Source: JBBDIP01 sp040880305 (lineage in GTDB: Bacteria > Bacillota > Sulfobacillia > Fermentithermobacillales > Fermentithermobacillaceae). From it: DNA of 64,000 nucleotides. Below, in pieces: positions 42,134-50,635 of the stretch; within the stretch, counting starts at the first letter, position 1; each line of letters begins with the position of its first letter. The notes beneath the pieces are model-generated. The model searched no databases, was not told where the DNA came from, and was given only the letters and a program-made list of their open reading frames with translations. The stretch spans positions 1 to 64,000 of the forward strand of contig JBBDIP010000044.1 in assembly GCA_040880305.1 (NCBI GenBank), given 5' to 3'. Made by a program: the position numbers and the translations under genes.

Positions 42134-44176
42134 ATGCGTACAACCGAAAAGCGGCCTTCCCCCTCGCCAGGGTTCACTTATGTGGCTCCGTCGCTCCAGG
42201 AGTGGCTGGAGACCGACGGCCTGGGGGGGTTCGCCTCATCTACCACGGCCGGGATAAACACCAGGCGCTACCACGGGTGGCTGTTTCTTGCGGCCAGAGA
42301 AGGCGGCGAGCGCTTTTTGGCGCTCTCAAAGATCCACGATTCGGCCGTAACCCCTTGGGGGGAGTTCGACCTGTCCACCAGCTACTATCCCGGCGGCAGG
42401 CACCCCCAAGGCGTCACCAACCTTTGGTTTTTCAAAAAGGACCCGCTCCCGTCGTTTACCTTCAACCTGGCGGGGAGGTTCCTCACCCGGGAGATCTTCA
42501 TGGAAAAAGGGTCGCCGGGGGTCTTTTGCCGCTACCTTCCCGAGACGCGGCCCGGGGGTATGGTGATCACGCTGTCCGCCCGGCCAATGTGCAATTACAG
42601 GTCCTACCACCACACCGCCAAAGCCGGGTCCTGGGACCCCCGCGTGCGCGCGGCCGGCTCCGGCGCCGTTATCGAAGGGCACCCGGCCTGCGGGGAACTG
42701 CTGCTCCTTTTCCACAATGCGTCTTTTCAAAGCGACCCAAAGTGGTACTACAACATGATCTATCCCCGCGAGACCTCCCGTGGGCTCGACGATACGGAAG
42801 ACCATTTCAGCCCCGGCACTTTCACGCTGGAGGTCTCGCCCGGCGCGCCCGGGTACTTCTGGGCGGGGCCTCTTCCGTCCGGGAGATCTGTCGAGGAACT
42901 TGCGCAAGACTTGCCGCGCCGGTACGAAGAAGCCCGGCAGCGGGAAGTGCGGCGAAGGACTGAGATCCTGGGAATCTCGCCGCCTGCGACCAAAAGGTTG
43001 TGGTCGCTGCCCGGGAGACTTGATTTGGCGGGAGACCAGTTCGTAGTGAACGCCAAGAGTGGCACCGCCATAATCGCCGGGTACCACTGGTTTGGCGAGT
43101 GGGGCAGAGACGCGTTCATCGCTTTGCCCGGTCTGCTTCTCTGTACCGGCCGCTTCGCCGAAGCAAGGCAGGTGTTCGCGCGGTTCTGCGCGGCAATGAG
43201 GGAGGGGCTGGTCCCCAACCTGTTCGGGGAGGGGGGCGGGGCCCTCTACAACTCGGTGGACGCGTCGTTGTGGATGATTCGCTCTCTAGCACGGTACGAG
43301 GCCTATTCCGGCGACAACGCGTTCCCCATATCGCTCCTGCCGCACCTGCAGGAAATCGTGCGGGCATATGTCTTCGGCACCATGTACGGTATCCGCGCCG
43401 GCCCGGAGGGGCTTCTGCAAGCAGGTGGGGGCGACACCCAGGTCACCTGGATGGACGCCTGCGCGGATGGGTCTCCTGTGACCCCGCGTCAGGGGCATCC
43501 CGTCGAGGTCAACGGGCTTTGGATATCCGCTCTGGAGGCGGTCGGGAGGTGGACCGCGGCAGCCGGCGGGAACGACGCCTCCAAGTATCTGAACCTCGCG
43601 CGCTCGGCCCTATCCGAGTTCAAGCGGTCATTTACCTGGCCTGGGGTGGGGCTCTACGACAGGCTGGACGCGGACGGGCCGGTCAAGGAGGTCAGGCCAA
43701 ACCAGGTGATCGCGGCATCTCTTCCCGCCGTTCGCTTGCCACTCTCGACCCTACGGGACGTATGGGAGACAGCCGTCGCGCGTCTTTTGACCCCTCGCGG
43801 CCTGCGGACGCTGGATCCGGGGGATCCAGCGTATCGTGGCTCCTACAAAGGGAATCCTGCCGAAAGGGACGCCGCATACCACCAAGGGACCGCGTGGCCG
43901 TGGCTGGTAGGCCCCCTGTATGACCTCGCCGCCAAACTTGACCGCGCCTGTGGGTACGTTTCGGGGCACGGGCCTTACGGAGGCCTGGTCGTGAACCGGG
44001 CCCTTCCCGGCGTGGTCCACCTGGATCGCAACCCGTGCATGGGATCGATATTTGAGGTCGCTTCGGGGGACTGGCCGTTTGAGCCGGGCGGGGCCATAGC
44101 CCAGGCGTGGAGTGTGGGAGAGGCCCGAAGGGTGATTGACCGGGCACTATATGAGAAAAGGGGCGGACGCCGTTGA
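42134..44176 (+). CDS. Glycogen debranching enzyme (amylo-alpha-1,6-glucosidase type)
   Basis: A 680-residue bacterial debranching enzyme of the GDE_C type. The N-terminal domain shows ETDGLGGFASSTTAGINTRRYHG. The (alpha/alpha)6 domain holds GEWGRDAFIALPGLLL, YNSVDASLWMI, TWMDA and EVNGLWISAL, with acidic residues expected at the active site, and GTAWPWLVGP near the end. It would remove alpha-1,6-linked glucose from glycogen or limit dextrin in the cytoplasm. ATG at 42134. The following glycosyltransferase gene overlaps its stop by 4 bases, so the two are coupled. Confidence 0.93.
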   Translation: MRTTEKRPSPSPGFTYVAPSLQEWLETDGLGGFASSTTAGINTRRYHGWLFLAAREGGERFLALSKIHDSAVTPWGEFDLSTSYYPGGRHPQGVTNLWFFKKDPLPSFTFNLAGRFLTREIFMEKGSPGVFCRYLPETRPGGMVITLSARPMCNYRSYHHTAKAGSWDPRVRAAGSGAVIEGHPACGELLLLFHNASFQSDPKWYYNMIYPRETSRGLDDTEDHFSPGTFTLEVSPGAPGYFWAGPLPSGRSVEELAQDLPRRYEEARQREVRRRTEILGISPPATKRLWSLPGRLDLAGDQFVVNAKSGTAIIAGYHWFGEWGRDAFIALPGLLLCTGRFAEARQVFARFCAAMREGLVPNLFGEGGGALYNSVDASLWMIRSLARYEAYSGDNAFPISLLPHLQEIVRAYVFGTMYGIRAGPEGLLQAGGGDTQVTWMDACADGSPVTPRQGHPVEVNGLWISALEAVGRWTAAAGGNDASKYLNLARSALSEFKRSFTWPGVGLYDRLDADGPVKEVRPNQVIAASLPAVRLPLSTLRDVWETAVARLLTPRGLRTLDPGDPAYRGSYKGNPAERDAAYHQGTAWPWLVGPLYDLAAKLDRACGYVSGHGPYGGLVVNRALPGVVHLDRNPCMGSIFEVASGDWPFEPGGAIAQAWSVGEARRVIDRALYEKRGGRR

Positions 44177-45390
44177 AACGTCGAGTTCTGATGCTATCTT
44201 GGGAGTACCCGCCGAACCACGTAGGCGGGCTGGGCCGCCATGTGTACCACCTCGGGCGCGCGCTCGCGAGGCTCGGCGTGCACGTGACGGTTGTGACAAG
44301 ATCGCCCGACGGGAGAGGCGCCGTGTGGAACGACGAAGGCGTGACGGTGGTGACCGCACCGGCTTACAGCCTGCACCCGCCCGACTTCGTGACCTGGGCG
44401 GCCCAGTTCAACGTGAGCGTAATGGAGGCTGTCGTGGGAAACCTTTCGGCCGGGGATTTCGACCTGATCCACGCTCATGACTGGATCGTCGCTTACGCTG
44501 CGAGGGCTCTTAAGTACTCCTGGGGAGTGCCTTTGGTGGGGACGATCCACGCCACCGAGCACGGGAGGCAGAACGGACTCCACAATCCGATGCAGCAGCA
44601 CATCTCGGAGACGGAGTGGTGGCTCTGCTACCAGGCCTGTCGCGTGGTGACCTGCAGTGAGTACATGAAAGACGAGGTGGGGCGCGTCTTTGGGGTCCCC
44701 GGCGACAAGGTCAGAGTCATTCCTAACGGCATCTCGCCATCCTGGTTCGATCTCCCGCGAGAGATAGCCCCGAAACCCCTGATCCTCTTCGTCGGCAGGC
44801 TGGTCCCGGAGAAAGGCCCCCACATCCTGGTTGAGGCGATGCCTATGGTGCTTTCCGAGTTCCCGGAGGCGCATCTGGTCCTGGCAGGGGACGGCCCTTT
44901 GGAGGGCGATATCCGCCGGCGCATCTACCAGGGAGGGCTCGGGAAGGCTGTCCGTCTTGCGGGGAGGCAGGATGATGAGGGTCTCCGAGATCTTTACAGG
45001 AAGGCCTGGGTAGCGGCGTTCCCCAGCTCGTATGAGCCTTTCGGTATAGTGGCGCTAGAGGCCATGGCGACCGGGGTGCCCTGCATCACCGGCGACGCGG
45101 GGGGGCTCAAGGAGATAATCCAGGACGGTTCGACAGGCCTTCGGGTGCAGCCGGACAACCCGCAGGCCCTGGCGGACGCCGTGAGAGCCCTCTTGCGCGA
45201 CAGGAATTGGGCCGAGGGTCTTGCCAAGAAGGCCAAGGCCGTGGCGTCAACCGAGTACTCGTGGGATGACATTGCGCGCAAAACGTTGGCAGTCTACGAA
45301 GAGACGCTGGATTCGACGCGAGTGACCGCCCGCGAGGCGGCCGCAGCCGGTTCGGACATGGGTATACTGCACTCCCTCAGCATGCTATAG
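44173..45390 (+). CDS. GT4 family glycosyltransferase (glycogen-synthase-like)
   Basis: A 405-residue GT-B enzyme. The N-terminal motif SWEYPPNHVGGLGRHVYHLGRALARLG, spanning residues 9-35, and HAHDWIV near 98-104 match alpha-glucan-type GT4 synthases that use NDP-glucose. The C-terminal nucleotide site has FVGRLVPEKGPHILVEA, then PSSYEPFGIVALEAMATG. TTG start overlapping the upstream stop (TTGA). With the debranching enzyme it likely belongs to glycogen or maltodextrin metabolism; sucrose/trehalose-type or surface glycan synthesis are alternatives. Confidence 0.9.
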   Translation: MKRRVLMLSWEYPPNHVGGLGRHVYHLGRALARLGVHVTVVTRSPDGRGAVWNDEGVTVVTAPAYSLHPPDFVTWAAQFNVSVMEAVVGNLSAGDFDLIHAHDWIVAYAARALKYSWGVPLVGTIHATEHGRQNGLHNPMQQHISETEWWLCYQACRVVTCSEYMKDEVGRVFGVPGDKVRVIPNGISPSWFDLPREIAPKPLILFVGRLVPEKGPHILVEAMPMVLSEFPEAHLVLAGDGPLEGDIRRRIYQGGLGKAVRLAGRQDDEGLRDLYRKAWVAAFPSSYEPFGIVALEAMATGVPCITGDAGGLKEIIQDGSTGLRVQPDNPQALADAVRALLRDRNWAEGLAKKAKAVASTEYSWDDIARKTLAVYEETLDSTRVTAREAAAAGSDMGILHSLSML

Positions 45391-45413
45391 TTCTGCCGTG
45401 GGAGGGAGCTGCA

Positions 45414-46196
45414 CTGATCAAGGCTACTAATCTTACCAAGAAATACGGTGGGCTCACGGCGGTCGACCACCTTGATCTCACGGTCAATCCGGGGGAGATA
45501 TTCGGTTTTCTGGGCCCCAATGGGGCAGGCAAGACTACCACCATCAAGATGCTCGTCGGACTCCTGGCTCCTACGTCGGGCACCGCCGAGGTCTGCGGGG
45601 TGAATGTGGCGGTCGACCCTATGAGGGCAAAGGCCCAACTTGGGTTCGTGCCTGACACACCCGACATTTATGAAAAACTCAGCGCCAGGGAGCTCCTGGA
45701 GTTCGTGGCCGATCTCCGAAGGATTGACCGCCGCAAGGCCGCGCTTAAGATACAGGAGCTTCTCGCGCTCTTCGAACTCGTAGATAGGCAGGACGAGCCG
45801 TTGGGAGGATATTCCCACGGCATGAAGCAGAAGATCTGCATCGCGTGCGGCCTTTTGGGTGAGCCCAAGGTGCTATTCCTTGACGAGCCCACAGTTGGGC
45901 TCGACCCCAGAAGCGCCAGGCTGACCAAGGACATCTTGCGCAAGGTCGCCGATGGAGGCGGGACGGTCTTCCTGTCGACTCACGTGCTTGAGATCGCAGA
46001 GCGCATGTGCGACCGCGTCGGCATTATCCAAAAGGGCAGGCTCATAGCCCAGGGGACAGTCGAGGAACTTCGTCAAAAGGCGGCTATGGGCCGCGAAGGT
46101 CAGGACGCGTCGTTGGAGGATCTGTTCCTGAAACTGACCGGGGGCGAGGAGTACAGAGAGCTTATCCGCCACCTGTCGGGTAGCGAGCGATCCTAG
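45414..46196 (+). CDS. ABC transporter ATP-binding protein with apparent CTG start
   Basis: A 260-residue ATPase: ATNLTKKYGGLTAVDHL start, Walker A GPNGAGKTTTIKML, signature YSHGMKQKI, Walker B VLFLDEPTVGLD and the switch His in FLSTHVLEIA. The family N-terminus extends upstream of the first ATG in frame (45549). No ATG, GTG or TTG is available there, but CTG at 45414 lies 5 bases after GGGAGGGAG and gives exactly the expected N-terminus. I therefore propose a CTG start. It forms an exporter with the permease 24 bases downstream; the substrate is unknown. Confidence 0.88.
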   Translation: MIKATNLTKKYGGLTAVDHLDLTVNPGEIFGFLGPNGAGKTTTIKMLVGLLAPTSGTAEVCGVNVAVDPMRAKAQLGFVPDTPDIYEKLSARELLEFVADLRRIDRRKAALKIQELLALFELVDRQDEPLGGYSHGMKQKICIACGLLGEPKVLFLDEPTVGLDPRSARLTKDILRKVADGGGTVFLSTHVLEIAERMCDRVGIIQKGRLIAQGTVEELRQKAAMGREGQDASLEDLFLKLTGGEEYRELIRHLSGSERS

Positions 46197-46220
46197 CCGC
46201 GAAAGACAGGGGGTGCTGAC

Positions 46221-47930
46221 GTGGAATATGTCTTCATGATCTTGAAGAGGGACCTTCGGTCTCTCTTGGTTCCTAGCGGGAAGAAAGGGCTTAAGTCGCG
46301 GCTCACGTTCTACCTTGGGGTCGTCTTGTTCCTGGCTCTGGGGGTGGCCGTTGGCTACGGCTCGTACAAGCTCTTCGCCTACCTTGAGGCGACGTTGTCT
46401 GTCGTACCCGCCATCAAGACCGCGATCGAGATCAACGTGCTGAACGGGATCTCATTGTTCATGTTGATCATGGTGTTCCTTACGGGCATTCAGACGACCT
46501 ACAAGACCATCTACGAGTCAGACGACATCGGCTTCCTCATGGCCCAGCCCGTGCCCGTGCAGTCAATCTTCATCGCGAAATTCCTGACGGCTTACGCGAC
46601 GCTGGCGGCCACGGTGCTGGTGATCGGATTGCCTGCGTGGTTGGGCTACGGGGTATCGGTCAAGGCCGGCCCGCTTTTCTACCTGCTTGCCCTGCTTTTG
46701 CTTGCGCTGCTCCTCCTCGTGGCCCACTCGCTGGTCTCGTTCCTGTTGCTGGTGGCCATGAAGTACCTTCCCGGGCGAAAGATGAAGCAGCTCTTTATCG
46801 CTTCATCAGCGATCTTCGGAGTGCTGCTAGTGCTGCTTAGCCAGATGGCCAGCGCCCAGCTCCAGCGCACCGAGGATCCTTCCAAGATGCTGGAGATGAT
46901 CGGCAGGGGGCAGCTGGAACGGACCTGGTACCTGCCAAGCACGTGGATGGTGAACGCGGTCCTGGGCACCATTCGCGAATTTGACCTGAACCCAATCCCA
47001 TATGCCCTGGCGCTGGTAGTCTCTTCAGTGGGACTGTCGACGCTGGCTGTCCGCGTGTCCCGCGGGTGGTTCCTCGCCGGCTGGGCGGGCAGAACCGAGG
47101 AGACCGCGGTCGGCGTTGTGAAGAAGCGGTCGCGTGGAAGAGGCTCCTCTTTGGCCGTTCACAGCGCGTTGCCGTCCGGGACGTATTGGACCGTGCTCCG
47201 GAAGGATCTCCGGCTCCTATTTAGGGATCCCCTTGTCTGGTACAACTTGGTCATAGGCGTGATCGTGGTCGGGTTCTTCATCTTCAACATGAAGAGCCAG
47301 TCTTCATCCCCCGGGTTTGGCGGGCAGGACTCCGTCGTGCTTGGGAGCGTGGTTACTATGATGTCAGTTATGATGGGGTCGGTCGCCGGGGCTCAGACGG
47401 GCGGGATATCTGTGTCGAGAGAAGGCGCCAGCTTCTGGCTGGTGCGCGGCAATCCCGTCGACGCCCGCGGCTTTTTCGGCGCCAAGATCACCTACGCGCT
47501 ACTTCCGCCGGCTGTCCTGTTCGCTTTGTCGGTGGTGGCGATATCGCTGTCGGGACTCCCTCACGGATCCATGGGCATGGTGATCCTCATGGGCGCTTCA
47601 ATGGTGGTTACCGTGGCGTCGGTGCAGATACTCCTTGACGTGTTCTTCCCCGACTTCACGCTTAAGGTCGAATTTGGCTCGTCCAAAAGCGGCCGCGGGA
47701 CAGGCAAACTAATCACGACAATGCTTGGCTCAATGGTGATGGTCTTCGCGTTGTCGTTCCTCATGCTACTCCCGACGACCCCACTTCCCGGGCGGTGGTT
47801 TCCGGGTATCACAATGAGGACGGCGACGCTCGCAACCCAAGCTGCTGTCGTCGCTATCGCGGTGCTGGCCGGGGGATCGGCTGCCGTCTTCGGCGTTAGG
47901 CGAGTGAAACGAATCCTGACCGACATGTAG
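46221..47930 (+). CDS. ABC transporter permease (ABC-2-like, two-repeat)
   Basis: A 569-residue membrane protein with about 11-12 hydrophobic segments in two sets, separated by a basic loop near residues 295-315 (VVKKRSRGRGSS). The first half starts ILKRDLRSLLVPSGKKG, the second with VLRKDLRLLFRDPLVWY, which is the typical repeat start of large ABC-2 permeases in Bacillota. With the preceding ATPase it is a complete exporter of unknown substrate. GTG start after AGGGGG. Confidence 0.88.
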   Translation: MEYVFMILKRDLRSLLVPSGKKGLKSRLTFYLGVVLFLALGVAVGYGSYKLFAYLEATLSVVPAIKTAIEINVLNGISLFMLIMVFLTGIQTTYKTIYESDDIGFLMAQPVPVQSIFIAKFLTAYATLAATVLVIGLPAWLGYGVSVKAGPLFYLLALLLLALLLLVAHSLVSFLLLVAMKYLPGRKMKQLFIASSAIFGVLLVLLSQMASAQLQRTEDPSKMLEMIGRGQLERTWYLPSTWMVNAVLGTIREFDLNPIPYALALVVSSVGLSTLAVRVSRGWFLAGWAGRTEETAVGVVKKRSRGRGSSLAVHSALPSGTYWTVLRKDLRLLFRDPLVWYNLVIGVIVVGFFIFNMKSQSSSPGFGGQDSVVLGSVVTMMSVMMGSVAGAQTGGISVSREGASFWLVRGNPVDARGFFGAKITYALLPPAVLFALSVVAISLSGLPHGSMGMVILMGASMVVTVASVQILLDVFFPDFTLKVEFGSSKSGRGTGKLITTMLGSMVMVFALSFLMLLPTTPLPGRWFPGITMRTATLATQAAVVAIAVLAGGSAAVFGVRRVKRILTDM

Positions 47931-47959
47931 GTTTTTGGGAAAGGGTGGGTGACCACGCC

Positions 47960-47989
47960 ATGAACATTGCCGAGGCGGTGATCAGCTAG
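47960..47989 (+). other. Nine-codon leader frame in phase with uppP
   Basis: An ATG at 47960, preceded by AAGGGTGGG, opens MNIAEAVIS and is ended by TAG at 47987-47989, immediately before and in the same frame as the uppP start TTG. The peptide itself looks like a UppP N-terminus. It may be a coupling leader or an interrupted N-terminal extension. Confidence 0.4.
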
Positions 47990-48829
47990 TTGAACGCTTT
48001 GCAGGCTGCGTGTCTGGGCCTCTTGCAGGGCCTCTCCGAGTTCCTTCCGGTCTCCAGTTCAGGCCACCTAATACTCGGGTCTGCCGTGCTGGGGTTGCCT
48101 GCCCCGGGGCTTTCCTTCAGCATCATGGTCCACCTGGGCACTGCCCTCGCGACAGTCGTCATGCTTTGGCGTGAGATTGGCTGGCTGCTCAAGGGAGTTC
48201 TGGCGCCGGAAAGCCGCGGTGATCGGGGACGAGCGCTCGGCGTCATTTGGATGCTTGTGGTCGCCTCGGTGCCAGGAGCGCTGGTTGGCGTGCTAGGCGG
48301 GGATTTTGTGGAGCGGGCATTTTCATCCCCCGTTGTTGCATCTGCCGGACTCATAATCACCGGCTTCGTCCTCTCGCTGTCTGGGCTGGGCGGAAGGCCG
48401 GTACGCCGTTTGCGGACCACCTCTGGCGTCAGGCAGGAGACACTCAGCACCGTCACTCTAGGCCGGGCCGTGGGCATAGGGGTCGCCCAGGCGGTGGCCA
48501 TTACGCCGGGGATATCTCGCTCCGGCATGACCATGGTGACTGGCCTGATGACGGGCTTATCCCGCGAGGACGCCGCCCGCTTCTCGTTTCTCCTGGCGTT
48601 ACCAGCCGTGTTTGGGGGGGCCTTCCTTGATTACCGCAAGGCGGCGGAAGCAGGCGCTTCCATGTACAGCTCCACTGGTTTGGTAGGCGCGGCCGTGGCA
48701 TTTGTGGCGGGGATCTTCGCCCTTGCGGTCGTCTTCCGCGTGGTCAGGAGGGGCGAACTCTCGAAGTTCGCCTACTACTGCTGGGCCGTGGGTGGGGTCT
48801 CGCTGGCCTGGTTCCTCACCAGAGGCTAG
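47990..48829 (+). CDS. uppP: Undecaprenyl-diphosphatase UppP (BacA)
   Basis: A 279-residue integral membrane phosphatase that recycles undecaprenyl diphosphate for cell wall synthesis. Catalytic motifs: LGLLQGLSEFLPVSSSGHLIL near residues 10-30 and the second AITPGISRSGMTMVTGL near 168-184. Eight or so hydrophobic segments, normal length. The TTG at 47990 gives the standard N-terminus. A TAG codon directly precedes it in frame. It follows the ABC exporter and precedes a cell-wall transpeptidase, which suits a wall-related cluster. Confidence 0.94.
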   Translation: MNALQAACLGLLQGLSEFLPVSSSGHLILGSAVLGLPAPGLSFSIMVHLGTALATVVMLWREIGWLLKGVLAPESRGDRGRALGVIWMLVVASVPGALVGVLGGDFVERAFSSPVVASAGLIITGFVLSLSGLGGRPVRRLRTTSGVRQETLSTVTLGRAVGIGVAQAVAITPGISRSGMTMVTGLMTGLSREDAARFSFLLALPAVFGGAFLDYRKAAEAGASMYSSTGLVGAAVAFVAGIFALAVVFRVVRRGELSKFAYYCWAVGGVSLAWFLTRG

Positions 48830-48889
48830 ACCCGAGTCCACTGGAACCCGTAGTATCCACTCACTCATAGACTAGGCCGGGGGATCTAT

Positions 48890-49345
48890 TTGTACCGTCC
48901 AAAAACATGGTCCTACGCTGCGAACTTGGCTCATATCGTCATCGACGTCTCCACTCGCCAGCTCACCTTTTACTATTCGGGCCGCGCGTTCGGCCCTTAT
49001 CCCGTTGGGGTGGGCAAGTACTCCACGCCAACCCCGGTTGGCAACTGGCACGTCGCCCTGCTCGACCCTAGTCCTTGGTGGGAAGTACTTGGTAGCCGGT
49101 GGATGGGGCTGGATGTCCCCACCGGTAACTACGGCGTCCACGGCACCAACATGGACTGGAGCATCGGCGGATACGTCTCCAACGGCTGCATCCGAATGCA
49201 CAACTGGGATGTTGAGACTATCTACCCTTACGTCGTGCCCGGGACACCCGTGACCATTCAGGGCTACTACCCGGCGCAGTACCAGGGCGAATACTGGTGG
49301 CAGGCGGTGGCGCGCCGCAGGCAGGAGCGCAGGTCCCGCCGTTAG
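48890..49345 (+). CDS. L,D-transpeptidase (YkuD domain)
   Basis: A 151-residue YkuD-type enzyme that would form 3-3 crosslinks or attach proteins in peptidoglycan. The domain begins IVIDVSTRQLTFYYSG; the active site is HGTNMDWSIGGYVSNGCIRMHN, at about residues 83-104, with the catalytic Cys in SNGCIRM. No signal peptide or LysM domain is visible, and the C-terminus ends in a basic ARRRQERRSRR tail, so export is unclear. TTG at 48890 follows GGGGGA. A longer start with a signal is not available upstream. Confidence 0.9.
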   Translation: MYRPKTWSYAANLAHIVIDVSTRQLTFYYSGRAFGPYPVGVGKYSTPTPVGNWHVALLDPSPWWEVLGSRWMGLDVPTGNYGVHGTNMDWSIGGYVSNGCIRMHNWDVETIYPYVVPGTPVTIQGYYPAQYQGEYWWQAVARRRQERRSRR

Positions 49346-49433
49346 GAGCAAAGGTTCCCGCCGGTAGACGCGTCGCGGCCGACAGTAGGACGTAGGGTTG
49401 CCGCGATCACCCGCTCGGTGGCATGATTGGGGC

Positions 49434-50153
49434 ATGGGGAAGCTGTACTTGGTCCGGCACGGCCGGACCGCTTGGAACAAGGGCGAGGTTTTTCGCGGCA
49501 CGACCGATGTGCCGCTAGATGAGGTTGGGCGCGAACAGGCTAAGCTACTCGGTCGCGCTCTGTACGAGCAGGCACCGAACCCGATCACCGTCTTTTGCAG
49601 TCCTCTGTCGCGCGCAGCTGAGACTGCCAGGATTGTGTCGGATGCGTTTGGGCGCTACGAGACCTCCAAGACCTCCGATACCTCCGATACCTGCTCCATC
49701 CCTCGCCTCATCCCTCGGCCTATCCCTCTCCCTGACCTGCGGTTCACGGACATCGACGTCGGCGAGTGGAGCGGCATGGCTCTCACAGACGTTGAGACAA
49801 AGTATCCCGGACAGTACGACGCTTGGGTCAGGACCCCGCACCTCGTCAGGTTTCCGGGAGGACAAACCCTGCAGGAAGTCCAGGACCAGGCCTGGAATGG
49901 GGTGGAGTCCCTCGTCACTCTGGCTCGCGAAAACGACGTCATCCTGGTTTCGCACCGTCTCACTCTGAAGACGATTATCCTCAAAGCTGTTGGCGCGGGA
50001 CTTGAGGACTTCTGGAGCATTCGCCTGGATACGGCGTCAATCAGCATCCTTGAGATGACAAGCAATGGCGGGGGACAAAGGTTGACCCTGTCAAGACTGA
50101 ACGATGTGAGTCATCTTGCCCAGATGAGACTGCCCGACAGGATCGACTTCTAG
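49434..50153 (+). CDS. Histidine phosphatase family protein with low-complexity insert
   Basis: A 239-residue phosphoglycerate-mutase-like phosphatase. Motifs: LYLVRHGRTAWNKGEVFRG (residues 4-22), FCSPLSRAAETARIV, DIDVGEWSGM and VILVSHRLTLK. An insert near residues 76-100 is built from short repeats (SKTSDTSDT, then IPRLIPRPIPLP), encoded by 9-base direct repeats in the DNA. Substrate unknown. ATG at 49434; the longer frame at 49398 has no ribosome binding site. Confidence 0.88.
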   Translation: MGKLYLVRHGRTAWNKGEVFRGTTDVPLDEVGREQAKLLGRALYEQAPNPITVFCSPLSRAAETARIVSDAFGRYETSKTSDTSDTCSIPRLIPRPIPLPDLRFTDIDVGEWSGMALTDVETKYPGQYDAWVRTPHLVRFPGGQTLQEVQDQAWNGVESLVTLARENDVILVSHRLTLKTIILKAVGAGLEDFWSIRLDTASISILEMTSNGGGQRLTLSRLNDVSHLAQMRLPDRIDF

Positions 50154-50199
50154 CCTTCGACCGACTGCAACTATCGGGTGCGACCTCCTCGAGGGGTGC

Positions 50200-50510
50200 T
50201 AGTGCCCACGTGGTGGGCACTGGGGGCAGGATTCTGGTTCGCGAGAGGTATCAGTGCGAACGATATTTGCGCTGAGCGTCAGGTTCGGGCCTTTCTGAGG
50301 CTTCAGTGCCAATCAGATAGGCACTGACTGCCGATTTCGAGCCTTTGAGAGACTTCAGTGCAAACCAGATTGGCACTGACCGTGCGTTTCAGGCCTTCGA
50401 GGAGTCTCAGTGCCAACCAGATTGGCACTGGCTTCCGATTTCGGGCTTTCGAGAGACTTCAGTGCCAACGAGATTGGCACTGACTGCCGATTCAGAGCCT
50501 TCGAGAGATT
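50200..50510. repeat. Tandem array of about six 52-bp hairpin repeats
   Basis: Five contiguous 52-base units start at 50251, 50303, 50355, 50407 and 50459, and a diverged 51-base copy lies at 50200-50250. Each begins with a 23-base inverted repeat of the form CAGTGCCAA-N5-TTGGCACTG, followed by a less conserved tail near GATTTCGGGCCTTCGAGAGACT. The stem is kept through compensating changes: AGTGCCCAC/GTGGGCACT in the diverged copy, and two G-T wobbles in the unit at 50251. The units touch with no unique spacers. The array fills the gap between two convergent genes. Frames through it (for example 50345-50617) are not genes. Confidence 0.9.
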
Positions 50511-50555
50511 TCCGTGACGTAGTCACCGGGCACGGTGGACGCTCTCGCTATTCCT

Positions 50556-50631
50556 GTCAGCCGCTTCGCTGGCTGAGCGGAATCGCTTGCGCTTGCGGCA
50601 AGTCACCCTCCGGTTGACTTGCCCGGCTGAC
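50556..50631 (-). terminator. Nested stem-loops after the radical SAM gene
   Basis: GTCAGCCG (50556-50563) and CGGCTGAC (50624-50631) can form an outer 8-bp helix, with an inner 9-bp stem GGCAAGTCA/TGACTTGCC (50597-50623). They lie just past the stop of the leftward gene at 50636 and probably end its transcript; the T tract is poor. Confidence 0.5.
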
Positions 50632-50635
50632 ATGC

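Noticed and set aside
50200..50510. Possible CRISPR array
   Set aside because: The 52-bp units abut each other with no unique spacers, repeats are internally palindromic over only half their length, and no cas genes are present.
50345..50617. Open frame of 90 codons through the repeat array
   Set aside because: It translates the 52-bp repeats and changes phase between units; no ribosome binding site.
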